Of a stretch of DNA of 64,000 nt, positions 55,944 to 64,000 are shown in pieces; position 1 is the stretch's first letter; each line of letters starts with the position of its first letter. The stretch lies in contig NZ_BMZM01000002.1 in the NCBI RefSeq assembly GCF_014652795.1, positions 558,001 to 622,000 on the forward strand, read 5' to 3'. Both the position numbers and the translations under genes were made by a program. The notes below the pieces were generated by a model. That model saw nothing but the letters and a program-made list of their open reading frames with translations. It was not told the origin of the DNA and made no database searches. This stretch comes from Kushneria pakistanensis (lineage in GTDB: Bacteria; Pseudomonadota; Gammaproteobacteria; Pseudomonadales; Halomonadaceae).

Positions 55944-55964
55944 CGCCTGAGTGCATCAGGATCG

Positions 55965-55991
55965 AAGGCCACACCCGGGTGTGGCCTTTTT
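55965..55991 (+). terminator. Terminator of chemoreceptor gene 4
   Basis: A perfect inverted repeat AAGGCCACACCC with GGGTGTGGCCTT, followed by further T residues. The centre bases unpair to form the loop. Confidence 0.9.
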
Positions 55992-56116
55992 CATGGGCGG
56001 CGGTGTTTTATCAACAGGCAGGAGGGCGCATGTGCAGTGACGCCCGCAGGCGCAGTGTCTAGAATAGGCCCACTTATTCATTGCAAATGCGACCCATTGT
56101 CAGGGAGTCCTCCATC

Positions 56117-56896
56117 GTGTCCAGCAAGTTTGCTACCACCGAAGTCCTGAGCGTTCATCACTGGAACGATTCGCTGTTCAGCTTTCGCACCACCCGCGAA
56201 GACAGCCTGCGCTTCAAGAACGGCCAGTTCGTGATGATCGGGCTTGAGGTCGACGGCAAGCCGCTGACGCGGGCCTACTCGATCGCCAGCCCCAACTGGG
56301 AGGAGCATCTGGAGTTCTTCTCGATCAAGGTCCAGGACGGCCCGCTGACCTCAAGGCTTCAGCACCTGCAGGTCGGTGATTCGCTGCTGGTCAGCCGCAA
56401 GCCGACCGGTACGCTGGTGCTTGATGACCTCAAGGAAGGGCGCCATCTCTACATGCTCTCCACCGGCACGGGCCTGGCACCGTTTCTGAGCCTGATTCAG
56501 GACCCGGAAGCCTATGAGCGCTTTGACAAGGTCATCCTGATTCACGGCGTGCGTACGGTCAGCGAACTGGCCTATCAGGAGTTCATTACCCAGGACCTGC
56601 CCAACCACGAGTTTCTGGGCGAGGAGATCAGCGACAAGCTGATCTACTACCCGACCGTGACGCGCGAGGACTTCCATACCATGGGTCGCCTGACCGATCA
56701 CATCCGCTCCGGCAAGCTGGCCGCTGATATCGGCCTGCCGCAGCTGGACCCCGAGCATGACCGCGCCATGATCTGCGGCAGCCCGGCCATGCTGGCCGAA
56801 AGCAGTGAAGTGCTCGATGAGCTGGGCTTTACCATCTCGCCGCGCATGGGCGAGCCGGGCGACTACGTGATCGAGCGCGCCTTTGTTGAAAAGTAG
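56117..56896 (+). CDS. fpr: Ferredoxin-NADP reductase
   Basis: FAD flavoprotein that exchanges electrons between NADPH and ferredoxin or flavodoxin. It closely follows the Pseudomonas Fpr type: VLSVHHWNDSLFSF at the N terminus, FAD motif RAYSIASPNWEEHLEFFSI, NADP motif LSTGTGLAPFLSLI and the C-terminal PGDYVIERAFVEK. From GTG 56117 (GGGAG upstream) it is 259 aa; the frame extends to 56081. It is a single-gene unit. No SoxR or FinR regulator gene adjoins. Confidence 0.95.
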   Translation: MSSKFATTEVLSVHHWNDSLFSFRTTREDSLRFKNGQFVMIGLEVDGKPLTRAYSIASPNWEEHLEFFSIKVQDGPLTSRLQHLQVGDSLLVSRKPTGTLVLDDLKEGRHLYMLSTGTGLAPFLSLIQDPEAYERFDKVILIHGVRTVSELAYQEFITQDLPNHEFLGEEISDKLIYYPTVTREDFHTMGRLTDHIRSGKLAADIGLPQLDPEHDRAMICGSPAMLAESSEVLDELGFTISPRMGEPGDYVIERAFVEK

Positions 56897-56952
56897 TCCT
56901 GCGTTGAGAAAGGGTACGGCCCCTGGCAGTACCCTCCGACGATAATGGACTG

Positions 56953-56983
56953 ACGCGGCCATGAGTGCCGCGTTATTCGTTTT
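56953..56983 (+). terminator. Terminator of fpr
   Basis: ACGCGGC pairs with GCCGCGT around a 7-base loop, followed by TATTCGTTTT. A smaller inverted repeat GGGTAC/GTACCC (56913-56935) lies just after the stop. Confidence 0.75.
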
Positions 56984-57031
56984 AATCGAATGAGAAATGG
57001 CAATTATTGCGCTTCACACTCGATTTGATGA

Positions 57032-57688
<657 letters not shown>

Positions 57689-57707
57689 GCGCTCTCGCGT
57701 AAAAATG

Positions 57708-57735
57708 AAAAAACCCGCCGATTGGCGGGTTTTTT
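57708..57735. terminator. Bidirectional terminator between azoR and glnK
   Basis: AAAAAACCCGCC and GGCGGGTTTTTT form a perfect stem with a GATT loop. Confidence 0.95.
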
Positions 57736-57751
57736 GGTATGACGGAGGAGT

Positions 57752-58144
<393 letters not shown>

Positions 58145-58254
58145 TCAAGCATACAGTGCCGCTTACCGGTTGAAAAAACATGATTGTCACCGAGCTTCAG
58201 GTACCGCTGCATGTCGGCATGGTGCTGTTGTGATACATCATGACCCGACGCATG

Positions 58255-58279
58255 AAAAGGGCACCCTCGTCGGGTGCCC
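58255..58279 (-). terminator. Terminator of amtB
   Basis: GGGCACCC and GGGTGCCC form a perfect 8-bp stem with a 5-base loop. On the minus strand it is followed by TTTTCATG. It lies about 30 bases after the amtB stop and before glnK. Confidence 0.85.
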
Positions 58280-58308
58280 GAAACACTGCGGGTCAGGCAG
58301 GCAGCCTC

Positions 58309-59556
58309 CTAGCGCTTGCCGCCGGTGAATTCAGGATAGGCCTCAAGACCGCATTCAGCGACATCCACACCTTCATACTCTTCTTCTGCGCTGACGCGGA
58401 CCCCCATGACGGCCTTGATCCCCAGCCACACGGCAAGGCTTGCTGCGAAGGTCCAGATGAAGATGGTCGCCATGCCCAGAAGCTGGGCACCGAAACCTGC
58501 AGCATCATCGGTCAGCGGGACGGCCAGCAGCCCCCAGATGCCCACGACACCGTGCACCGAGATGGCGCCGACCGGGTCGTCAATGCGCAGCTCGTCCAGC
58601 GCCACGATAGCCACCACCACCAGCAGCCCGCCCACGGCGCCGATCAGCGTGGCGGCCAGGATGCTCGGTGCCGAGGGGCCGGCCGTAATAGCCACAAGGC
58701 CTGCCAGCGCGCCGTTAAGGCCCATGGTGAGATCGGCCTTGCGAAACCACAGACGGGCCAGGATCAGCGCGGCAATCACACCTCCGCTGGCGGCGGCATT
58801 GGTGTTGGCAAAGACCTGCGCCACGGCGTTGGCGCTGTCGATGTCGGAAAGCTTGAGCTCCGAGCCGCCGTTAAAGCCCAGCCAGCCCAGCCACAGGATG
58901 AAGGTGCCAAGTGTGGCCAGCGGCATATTGGCACCGGGAATGGCGTTGATGGCACCGTTCTTGCCGTACTTGCCCCGCCGTGGCCCCAGCACCAGCACGC
59001 CGGCAAGCGCCGCTGCCGCACCGCACAGGTGCACGATGCCGGAACCGGCGTAGTCGCTGAAGCCGGCCTCGGAAAGGAAACCGCCGCCCCAGGACCAGTA
59101 GGCCTGGATCGGGTAGATCAGGCCGGTCATGAACACCGCAAACAACAAAAACGACCACAGCTTCATGCGCTCGGCCACGGCTCCGGAGACGATCGACATG
59201 GCGGTCGCCACGAACACGACCTGAAAGAAAAAGTCCGAGCGGGCGGCATAGTAGGTATCGCCACCGCTTGAAAGCACGTCGTCCACGCCATGCTCGGCAC
59301 CGATCAGAAAGCCGAAATCAGGCAGGATGCTGCCGCCATCGCCCAGATAGACGATGTGATAGCCGATCAGCATGTACATGGTGCAGGCAATGGCAAACAA
59401 CGCCATGTTCTTGGTCAGGATCTCGGTGGTGTTCTTGGCCCGTACCAGGCCTGCCTCCAGCATCGAGAAACCGGCGGCCATCCACAGCACCAGCGCGCCG
59501 CAGATCAGAAAATAGAAGGTATCGAGTGCGTACTGGACTTCTACAAGTTCATTCAT
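58309..59556 (-). CDS. amtB: Ammonium transporter
   Basis: Trimeric inner-membrane ammonium channel of 415 aa with about 11 helices and no signal peptide. Conserved features are MAAGFSMLEAGLVRAKN at helix 1, YWSWGGGFLSEAG, the DYAGSGIVHLCGAAAALAG motif with the first pore histidine, and the second histidine in SVHGVVGIWGLLAVPL. The start is ATG 59556 after AAGGATA. An in-frame start at 59610 would lie almost at the predicted transcription start and is rejected. A sigma-54 promoter and NtrC-like sites lie upstream. Confidence 0.95.
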   Translation of the reverse strand: MNELVEVQYALDTFYFLICGALVLWMAAGFSMLEAGLVRAKNTTEILTKNMALFAIACTMYMLIGYHIVYLGDGGSILPDFGFLIGAEHGVDDVLSSGGDTYYAARSDFFFQVVFVATAMSIVSGAVAERMKLWSFLLFAVFMTGLIYPIQAYWSWGGGFLSEAGFSDYAGSGIVHLCGAAAALAGVLVLGPRRGKYGKNGAINAIPGANMPLATLGTFILWLGWLGFNGGSELKLSDIDSANAVAQVFANTNAAASGGVIAALILARLWFRKADLTMGLNGALAGLVAITAGPSAPSILAATLIGAVGGLLVVVAIVALDELRIDDPVGAISVHGVVGIWGLLAVPLTDDAAGFGAQLLGMATIFIWTFAASLAVWLGIKAVMGVRVSAEEEYEGVDVAECGLEAYPEFTGGKR

Positions 59557-59616
59557 GTCGTTATATCCTTGAAGCCGGAGCCTGGACGGCGTCAGCGCCA
59601 CGTCTGCCATTACATG

Positions 59617-59631
59617 GCAGACAATGTGCCA
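59617..59631 (-). promoter_or_regulatory. Sigma-54 (RpoN) promoter of amtB
   Basis: On the minus strand TGGCAC, five bases, CTGC: one mismatch from the TGGCAC-N5-TTGC consensus, with the essential GG and GC at correct spacing. Transcription would start near 59605, giving a leader of about 50 bases. An inverted repeat CTGCCAT-TAC-ATGGCAG (59604-59620) overlaps the -12 box and start site. Confidence 0.7.
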
Positions 59632-59728
59632 TCGTCATGAGAACGCTTTAAAAACAGGTATTTATTGAGAATCCAGAGTTTGGGTAAATTCATGTAAGCA
59701 CCATGATCGCGCAGCAGGCGCATCGCAG

Positions 59729-59745
59729 TGCACTAAAATGGCATG
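59729..59745 (-). promoter_or_regulatory. NtrC-like site, proximal, upstream of amtB
   Basis: Read on the plus strand, TGCACTAAAATGGCATG matches 12 of 17 positions of TGCACC-N4-TGGTGCA, with a nearly perfect left half. It lies about 125-140 bases upstream of the predicted amtB start point. Confidence 0.5.
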
Positions 59746-59760
59746 AGAGATGATCGTGGC

Positions 59761-59777
59761 TGCCCGCTTTTGGTGCG
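59761..59777 (-). promoter_or_regulatory. NtrC-like site, distal, upstream of amtB
   Basis: Read on the plus strand, TGCCCGCTTTTGGTGCG matches 13 of 17 consensus positions, with a nearly perfect right half. Its centre is 32 bases from the centre of the proximal site, about three helical turns, fitting cooperative binding of NtrC dimers. Confidence 0.5.
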
Positions 59778-59905
59778 GTGCGGTTTCTAGGCGTTCAGGC
59801 GACATGTTGCGTATCCTGTAGGCAGGTATTGTCGGCAGGCATGTCAGGTGTCATGTGGCCGACCCGCTCATTTTGGGAACGCAGACGATCAGAGGAAGAG
59901 CAGAC

Positions 59906-60478
59906 ATGGCAAAGCACGATATTTTTGGACGACTGGCGCAACAGGTCGGCGAGCGACTGCAGGATGTGTCCCGCGGCCCCGAAGAGATCCAGCGCACGGT
60001 GCAAAGCGCCATGCGCAGCGCCTTTGATCGCATGGAACTGGTATCGCGTGAGGATTTCGATGTCATGATGGAGGTGCTGCAGCGCACCCGTTCACGTGTC
60101 GAGGCACTGGAAAAGCAGGTTACCCGACTCGAAGCCGCGCTCGATGAGCGTGATGGCAAGTCGGCGGCCGGTGCCCCGTCAGAGATGAGTGCAGCGGCTG
60201 CCCCAGGCGGTGCGTCGACCACCGCCGAAGCCGAGCGCCTGGCTGGTGAGCATGACGCCCCGGCTGCACCGATCGGTTCGAGCGACAAGGCCGGCGGAAC
60301 TGCCGGTACGGACACCACCGGCACGGTGGCCACCCATAAAGGCACGACCGGCTCGGCCACTTCCGGCACCGGCAATACCGGTGCTGCAGCGTCAAAGCCT
60401 GCCGGCAAGTCCACGCGTGGCAGCGGCAAGCGCGCCTCCGGCAGTGATGATCAAAGCGGGCAGGGCACCGCTGACTGA
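59906..60478 (+). CDS. ubiK: Ubiquinone biosynthesis accessory factor UbiK (YqiC/BMFP) with long tail
   Basis: The N-terminal 85 residues form the BMFP/UbiK domain: IFGRLAQQVGERLQDVSRGPEEIQ, then MRSAFDRMELVSREDFDVMMEVLQRTRSRVEALEKQVTRLEAAL, a C-terminal coiled coil. In E. coli and Salmonella it assists the UbiJ-containing ubiquinone complex. The protein is 190 aa, about twice the family length. The extra 105 residues are Ala/Gly/Ser/Thr-rich and disordered, ending in a basic then acidic stretch. ATG 59906 follows GAGGAAGAG. It is divergent from amtB. Confidence 0.88.
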   Translation: MAKHDIFGRLAQQVGERLQDVSRGPEEIQRTVQSAMRSAFDRMELVSREDFDVMMEVLQRTRSRVEALEKQVTRLEAALDERDGKSAAGAPSEMSAAAAPGGASTTAEAERLAGEHDAPAAPIGSSDKAGGTAGTDTTGTVATHKGTTGSATSGTGNTGAAASKPAGKSTRGSGKRASGSDDQSGQGTAD

Positions 60479-60516
60479 TATCGCCAGTTAGTCTGGTCCT
60501 TTCAGTATTGCATTGT

Positions 60517-60544
60517 CAGCACCGCCATTCGGCGGTGCTGTTGT
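60517..60544 (+). terminator. Terminator of ubiK
   Basis: A perfect 10-bp stem (CAGCACCGCC with GGCGGTGCTG) and an ATTC loop are followed by TTGT. The T run is short. Confidence 0.75.
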
Positions 60545-60626
60545 ATCGACAGGCACGATGCAGGCCGCGGGACGCGCCGTATGGCCCGACGACGCAGCCG
60601 TCGGCCGACCCATGAAGTTACCTCTT

Positions 60627-60634
60627 TCTACGCT
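60627..60634 (+). promoter_or_regulatory. TCTACGCT element upstream of the metallophosphoesterase gene
   Basis: TCTACGCTTG resembles the sigma-S -10 pattern. It lies about 128 bases before ATG 60762. The -35 position is poor. Confidence 0.3.
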
Positions 60635-60754
60635 TGCTTATCGCAGCCTTATCGATGCAGGACAGTGTCATGAGACTTCTGGATCATGCGCCGCTCGTTC
60701 GTCCGCTATCCTTCGTGGGCCGTGTCCGAGTTTACGCATTCGACCAGAAGAGTC

Positions 60755-60770
60755 ATGAAACATGTTTCAT
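60755..60770. repeat. Perfect 16-bp palindrome over the metallophosphoesterase start codon
   Basis: ATGAAACATGTTTCAT is a perfect palindrome whose centre coincides with the ATG at 60762-60764. It resembles an operator more than a hairpin because it has no loop. It is not a parS site, since the half-sites point the other way. Confidence 0.6.
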
Positions 60771-61877
60771 CTGTTTTTCGTCGTGCCCTGGGGGGTCATT
60801 GTTCTTCGCTATCTGCTGCCGCTGACGGCGCCGCTCTGGGTCAAGCTGGCCGTGGCGCTGGTACTTTTGATTGTGGCCGAGCAGCACCTGATCAGCCGCT
60901 GGGTCACAGGGTCGATCTTCTCTCCGGAAATCCATCGTCCCCTGTCGATGGTGATGAACGCCCTGCTGGGTGCACTGATCCTGCTGGCGGTCTTTCAGCT
61001 GCTGCTGGATCTAATCATGCTCCTCATCATGCTGGTCAGGCAGCAGCGCATGGCCGCACCGGACATGGCGCGCTACATCATGGCAGTCATCGCGCTGGGG
61101 CTGGGCATTCTGGGCGCACAGCAGGCTTCCCGCGTGCCGCCGGTCAAGGATGTCGAGATCGCGATACCGGGACTTGCCCCGCAGTTCGAGGGCTACCGGA
61201 TCGTCCAGCTCACCGATCTGCACATCAGTGGGTTATTCCCTGAATCCTGGACCCGGGCCGTGGTCGAGCGCACCAATACGCTGGGCGCGGACGCCATCCT
61301 GATCACGGGAGATCTGATGGACGGCACCCTTGAAAACCGCCGTGATGACGTTGCCCCGCTGGCCGGGCTGCGCGCACCCGATGGCGTGTTCGTCAGCCCC
61401 GGTAACCATGAATACTATTTCGGCTATGAGCAGTGGATGCAGCACTACGTGAGTCTGGGTATGCAGCGGCTGTCCAATGCCCATGCCCTGATCGAACGAG
61501 ACGGCGCGCGGCTGGCTATCGCCGGCGTCAACGACCCGGCCGGTGCCAGCCGCGGCCTGCCGGGCCCCGATGTGGCGGCGGCCATCGATGGGGTGCCTGA
61601 TGATGTGCCGATCATTTTGCTTGATCACCAGCCCAAAAACGCCCGGGAAGCTGCGCGTGAAGGTGTTGCGCTGCAGCTCTCCGGCCATACCCATGGCGGC
61701 ATGATTATCGGGATGGATCAGATTGTGGCGCGCGCCAACGAAGGCTTTGTATCGGGGCGCTACGACGTGGACGACATGACGCTCTACGTCAGCAACGGCA
61801 CGGCGCTGTGGATGGGCTTTGCCCTGCGCCTGGGCAAGCCCTCGGAGCTGACCCGCATTACCCTGTACCGGAAGTAG
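60762..61877 (+). CDS. Membrane-anchored calcineurin-like metallophosphoesterase
   Basis: A 371-aa protein with about four hydrophobic segments in the first 130 residues, then a periplasmic or cytoplasmic metallophosphoesterase domain. Metal-binding motifs: QLTDLHISG (Asp, His), ITGDLMDG (Asp), PGNHEYYFG (Asn, His), LDHQP and LSGHTHGG (two His). The layout matches the YkuE/YaeI-like group and UDP-2,3-diacylglucosamine-type hydrolases, but the substrate is not known. ATG 60762 has AGAAGAG upstream and sits in a palindrome. It is a single-gene unit between ubiK and dld. Confidence 0.88.
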   Translation: MFHLFFVVPWGVIVLRYLLPLTAPLWVKLAVALVLLIVAEQHLISRWVTGSIFSPEIHRPLSMVMNALLGALILLAVFQLLLDLIMLLIMLVRQQRMAAPDMARYIMAVIALGLGILGAQQASRVPPVKDVEIAIPGLAPQFEGYRIVQLTDLHISGLFPESWTRAVVERTNTLGADAILITGDLMDGTLENRRDDVAPLAGLRAPDGVFVSPGNHEYYFGYEQWMQHYVSLGMQRLSNAHALIERDGARLAIAGVNDPAGASRGLPGPDVAAAIDGVPDDVPIILLDHQPKNAREAAREGVALQLSGHTHGGMIIGMDQIVARANEGFVSGRYDVDDMTLYVSNGTALWMGFALRLGKPSELTRITLYRK

Positions 61878-62186
61878 GCACTGCCCTGATCCTGCTGCTG
61901 ACCCGCCACGGCCCGAGCCGTCGTGGCGGGCTCTTCCACCGGGACAATCTGTATCAGCAACTGGCAATATGGCAACATCGGTTTCACAATGATGTCCCGA
62001 TGTAGTGCCGACACCCGCATGACAGGCAAGCCTGCCTCGTTACCCGATGCCCCCGCCACTGCCTGACCGGTTGATATCCGACCCATGGCGTGCGGATGCC
62101 GACCTGCCAGAGATTCCCTGATGGTTCAGGCCCGCATGGCTGCCAATGGCGCCATGATGCGGCGATGTTGCGGAGATTTAATTGGC

Positions 62187-63959
62187 ATGACGACCTGGCG
62201 CCAGACCCTTGATCCACACACCCTCGAGATGCAGCCCGCCGACAGTCCCGAGCGCGACGCGTTTCTCCATCGGCTTGAAACGATCGTGGGGCGTGATTTT
62301 GTGCTCAGTGACGAGGTCAGCACGCGGCGCTATCGCACCGGCTTTCGCTTTGGCACCGGCCGGGCGCTGGCGGTGGTGCGTCCGGGCACGCTGATCGAGC
62401 AGTGGCAGATATTGAAGGCCTGCATGGAAAGTGATCGCATCGTGATCACTCAGGCGGCCAATACCGGCCTGACCGGCGGCTCAACCCCGGATGGGGATGA
62501 CTATGATCGCGAGATCGTGATTGTCAGCACGCTGCGCATGAACATCATCCAGCCCATCGACGAAGGCCGGCAGGTGATCTGCCTGCCCGGCGCCACGCTG
62601 GATCAGCTGGAAAAGACGCTGGCCCCCATGGGGCGCGAGCCGCACTCGGTGATCGGCTCGTCCTGCATCGGCGCCTCGGTATTTGGCGGCGTATGCAACA
62701 ACTCCGGCGGCTCGCTGATCAAGCGCGGGCCTGCCTATACCGAAATGGCGCTCTATGCGCGCATGAACGAGGCCGGTGAGCTGGAGCTGGTCAATCATCT
62801 GGGCGTGCGGCTGGGTGATGATCCCGACACCGTGCTTAATCGTCTGCAGCGTGGTGACTACCGTGACACCGATATCGACAAGAGCGAGGCATCAGCCTCT
62901 GACCCGGATTACCACCAGCACGTGCGCGATATCGATGCCGACACGCCGGCACGCTTCAATGCCGACCTGCGCCGGCTGCATGAGGCAGCAGGTTCCGCCG
63001 GGCGGCTGATGGTGTTCGCCCTGCGACTGGACACCTTCGAGCAGGAGAAAAACCCGAAGGTGTTCTACATCGGCACCAATACGCCGTCAGAGCTGACCGA
63101 GCTGCGCCGGCAGATATTGTCTGATTTCGAGACGCTGCCGATCGCCGGTGAGTACATGCATCGCGACGCCTATGACATCGCCAGGGACTACGGCAAGGAC
63201 ACCTTCCTCACCATCCAGACTCTGGGCACCCATCGCCTGCCGGCGCTGTGGGATCGCAAGAACCGGATTGACGATTTTTGTAATCGACTGCGCTTTATGC
63301 CCGACTACGTCACCGATCGCGTGCTGCAAAAGCTGGGCCGGCTCTTTCCCGATCATCTACCCGGGCGCATGAACGACTATCGGGATCGCTTTGAGCACCA
63401 TCTGCTGCTCAAGGTGGGCGAGGAGAACGTGGTGCGCACCCGGGCGTTGCTCGATGAACACTTCGCCACGCGCGAAGGCGAGTATTTCGAGTGCAGCGAT
63501 GAGGAGGGCAAAAAGGCCTTTCTACACCGCTTCGCCGCGGCCGGGGCTGCCGGGCGCTATCGCATCATTCACGATGACGAGGTCGAGGACATCGTGGCAC
63601 TGGATGTGGCGTTAAAGCGTAACGAGCGCGACTGGCTGGAAGTCCTGCCGGACGATGTCGATGCGCCAATGATCCACAAGCTCTACTACGGCCACTTCTT
63701 CTGTCACGTGATGCATCAGGACTACATCGTCAGAAAGGGCACCGACTGCCTGGCGCTCGAACACCGCATGTGGGAACTGCTGGATGCGCGCGGCGCCGAA
63801 TATCCGGCCGAACACAACGTGGGGCATCTCTATCACGCCAAGCCGGCCCTGCGCGAGTTTTACCAACAGCTCGACCCCTGCAACTGCTTTAATCCCGGCA
63901 TCGGCCAGACCAGCAAGCAGCGCCGCTGGGGCGCGCCATCTGAAGCCACCGGCACTTGA
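62187..63959 (+). CDS. dld: Quinone-dependent D-lactate dehydrogenase
   Basis: Peripheral-membrane FAD enzyme that oxidises D-lactate to pyruvate and passes electrons to quinone. The FAD-binding PCMH domain carries RYRTGFRFGTGRALAVVRP, ITQAANTGLTGGSTPDG and SVIGSSCIGASVFGGVCNNSGG. The cap and membrane-binding domains follow, with YYGHFFCHVMHQDYIVRKG and the C-terminal CNCFNPGIGQTSK. From ATG 62187 it is 590 aa (E. coli 571). The frame extends to 62085, and GGAG about 11 bases before 62187 supports the chosen start only moderately. Confidence 0.94.
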   Translation: MTTWRQTLDPHTLEMQPADSPERDAFLHRLETIVGRDFVLSDEVSTRRYRTGFRFGTGRALAVVRPGTLIEQWQILKACMESDRIVITQAANTGLTGGSTPDGDDYDREIVIVSTLRMNIIQPIDEGRQVICLPGATLDQLEKTLAPMGREPHSVIGSSCIGASVFGGVCNNSGGSLIKRGPAYTEMALYARMNEAGELELVNHLGVRLGDDPDTVLNRLQRGDYRDTDIDKSEASASDPDYHQHVRDIDADTPARFNADLRRLHEAAGSAGRLMVFALRLDTFEQEKNPKVFYIGTNTPSELTELRRQILSDFETLPIAGEYMHRDAYDIARDYGKDTFLTIQTLGTHRLPALWDRKNRIDDFCNRLRFMPDYVTDRVLQKLGRLFPDHLPGRMNDYRDRFEHHLLLKVGEENVVRTRALLDEHFATREGEYFECSDEEGKKAFLHRFAAAGAAGRYRIIHDDEVEDIVALDVALKRNERDWLEVLPDDVDAPMIHKLYYGHFFCHVMHQDYIVRKGTDCLALEHRMWELLDARGAEYPAEHNVGHLYHAKPALREFYQQLDPCNCFNPGIGQTSKQRRWGAPSEATGT

Positions 63960-63970
63960 GAAGGCTGCCC

Positions 63971-64000
63971 TAAAAAAAAGTCCGTGCCCTCAGGGCACGG
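63971..64000. terminator. Terminator after dld, cut by the window end
   Basis: Eight A are followed by a perfect stem CCGTGCCC/GGGCACGG with a TCA loop, ending at the last base. The leading A run suggests a bidirectional terminator and a converging gene just outside. Confidence 0.8.

Noticed and set aside
58146-58162. Possible sigma-54 promoter of glnK (CGGCAC...GCTTG on the minus strand)
   Set aside because: The GG and GC elements are only 8 bases apart instead of 10, so it does not fit the essential spacing.
60513-60758. Open frame of 81 codons between ubiK and the metallophosphoesterase gene
   Set aside because: It starts in the ubiK terminator, has no ribosome site and no coding character.

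Overview
The window is chromosomal DNA of a GC-rich gammaproteobacterium. It is almost entirely core genes on both strands, with short intergenic gaps, Shine-Dalgarno starts and hairpin terminators. Gene content and protein similarity (zapA-6S RNA-ygfA locus next to pepP-ubiH-ubiI, secB, gshB-yqgE-ruvX, xseB-ispA-dxs, a Pseudomonas-type fpr) point to the Oceanospirillales, most likely Halomonadaceae (Halomonas/Kushneria/Chromohalobacter). This assignment is inference; there is no rRNA in the window. I see no tRNA, CRISPR array, prophage, insertion sequence or transposase. A perfect parS palindrome at 1455-1470 and a degenerate copy at 9539-9554 suggest that the left end lies in the origin-proximal domain.

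Layout. 1-4.8 kb: a hypothetical gene, rpiA, ilvA, a 31-residue membrane peptide gene with its own promoter and terminator, 5-formyl-THF cyclo-ligase, 6S RNA and zapA. 5-9.5 kb: ygfB and the overlapping pepP-ubiH-ubiI cluster. 9.6-14.4 kb (minus): a Ser/Gly-rich lipoprotein and gpmI-envC-ctpA. 14.7-18.4 kb: a Cys-less rhodanese-fold membrane protein, secB, rsmE and a PoxB-type pyruvate oxidase. 18.5-24.2 kb: an old yellow enzyme, gshB-yqgE-ruvX, pyrB and glsA. 24.4-28.5 kb: three paralogous stress-type short-chain dehydrogenases with tatD between. 28.6-37 kb (minus): a GH3 beta-glucosidase with a sugar transporter, two tandem PAP2 phosphatases, a beta-hydroxyacid-dehydrogenase-type reductase and a zinc alcohol/formaldehyde dehydrogenase. 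37.2-43 kb: serA with an overlapping 36-residue membrane peptide gene, then xseB-ispA-dxs-djlA. 43-47.4 kb: a thioesterase, an MFS exporter, ribA, and hemE overlapped by a DCC-family gene. 47.5-56 kb: four tandem chemoreceptor genes. 56-64 kb: fpr, an azoreductase, glnK, amtB, ubiK, a membrane metallophosphoesterase and D-lactate dehydrogenase.

Most interesting signals. (1) All four chemoreceptor genes are preceded by a matching sigma-28 (FliA)-like promoter, TCAAG-N14/15-G(C/T)CGTTA(T/A). The first two carry the complete amino-acid-binding dCache residue pattern. The third and fourth are recent duplicates with a different sensor, while the signalling half of the first looks converted from the third. 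(2) amtB has a near-consensus sigma-54 element and two upstream NtrC-like sites. amtB precedes glnK, the reverse of the usual order. (3) Two small membrane peptide genes are missed by length-limited ORF calling. (4) A TCTACGCT element, resembling the sigma-S -10 region, recurs upstream of five genes. (5) The 5-formyl-THF cyclo-ligase reading frame has no ordinary start codon at the expected place, and its only ATG lies directly at the 3' end of 6S RNA.

Start codons were chosen from Shine-Dalgarno position and family length, so many coordinates are shorter than the longest open frame. No similarity search or folding program was run.
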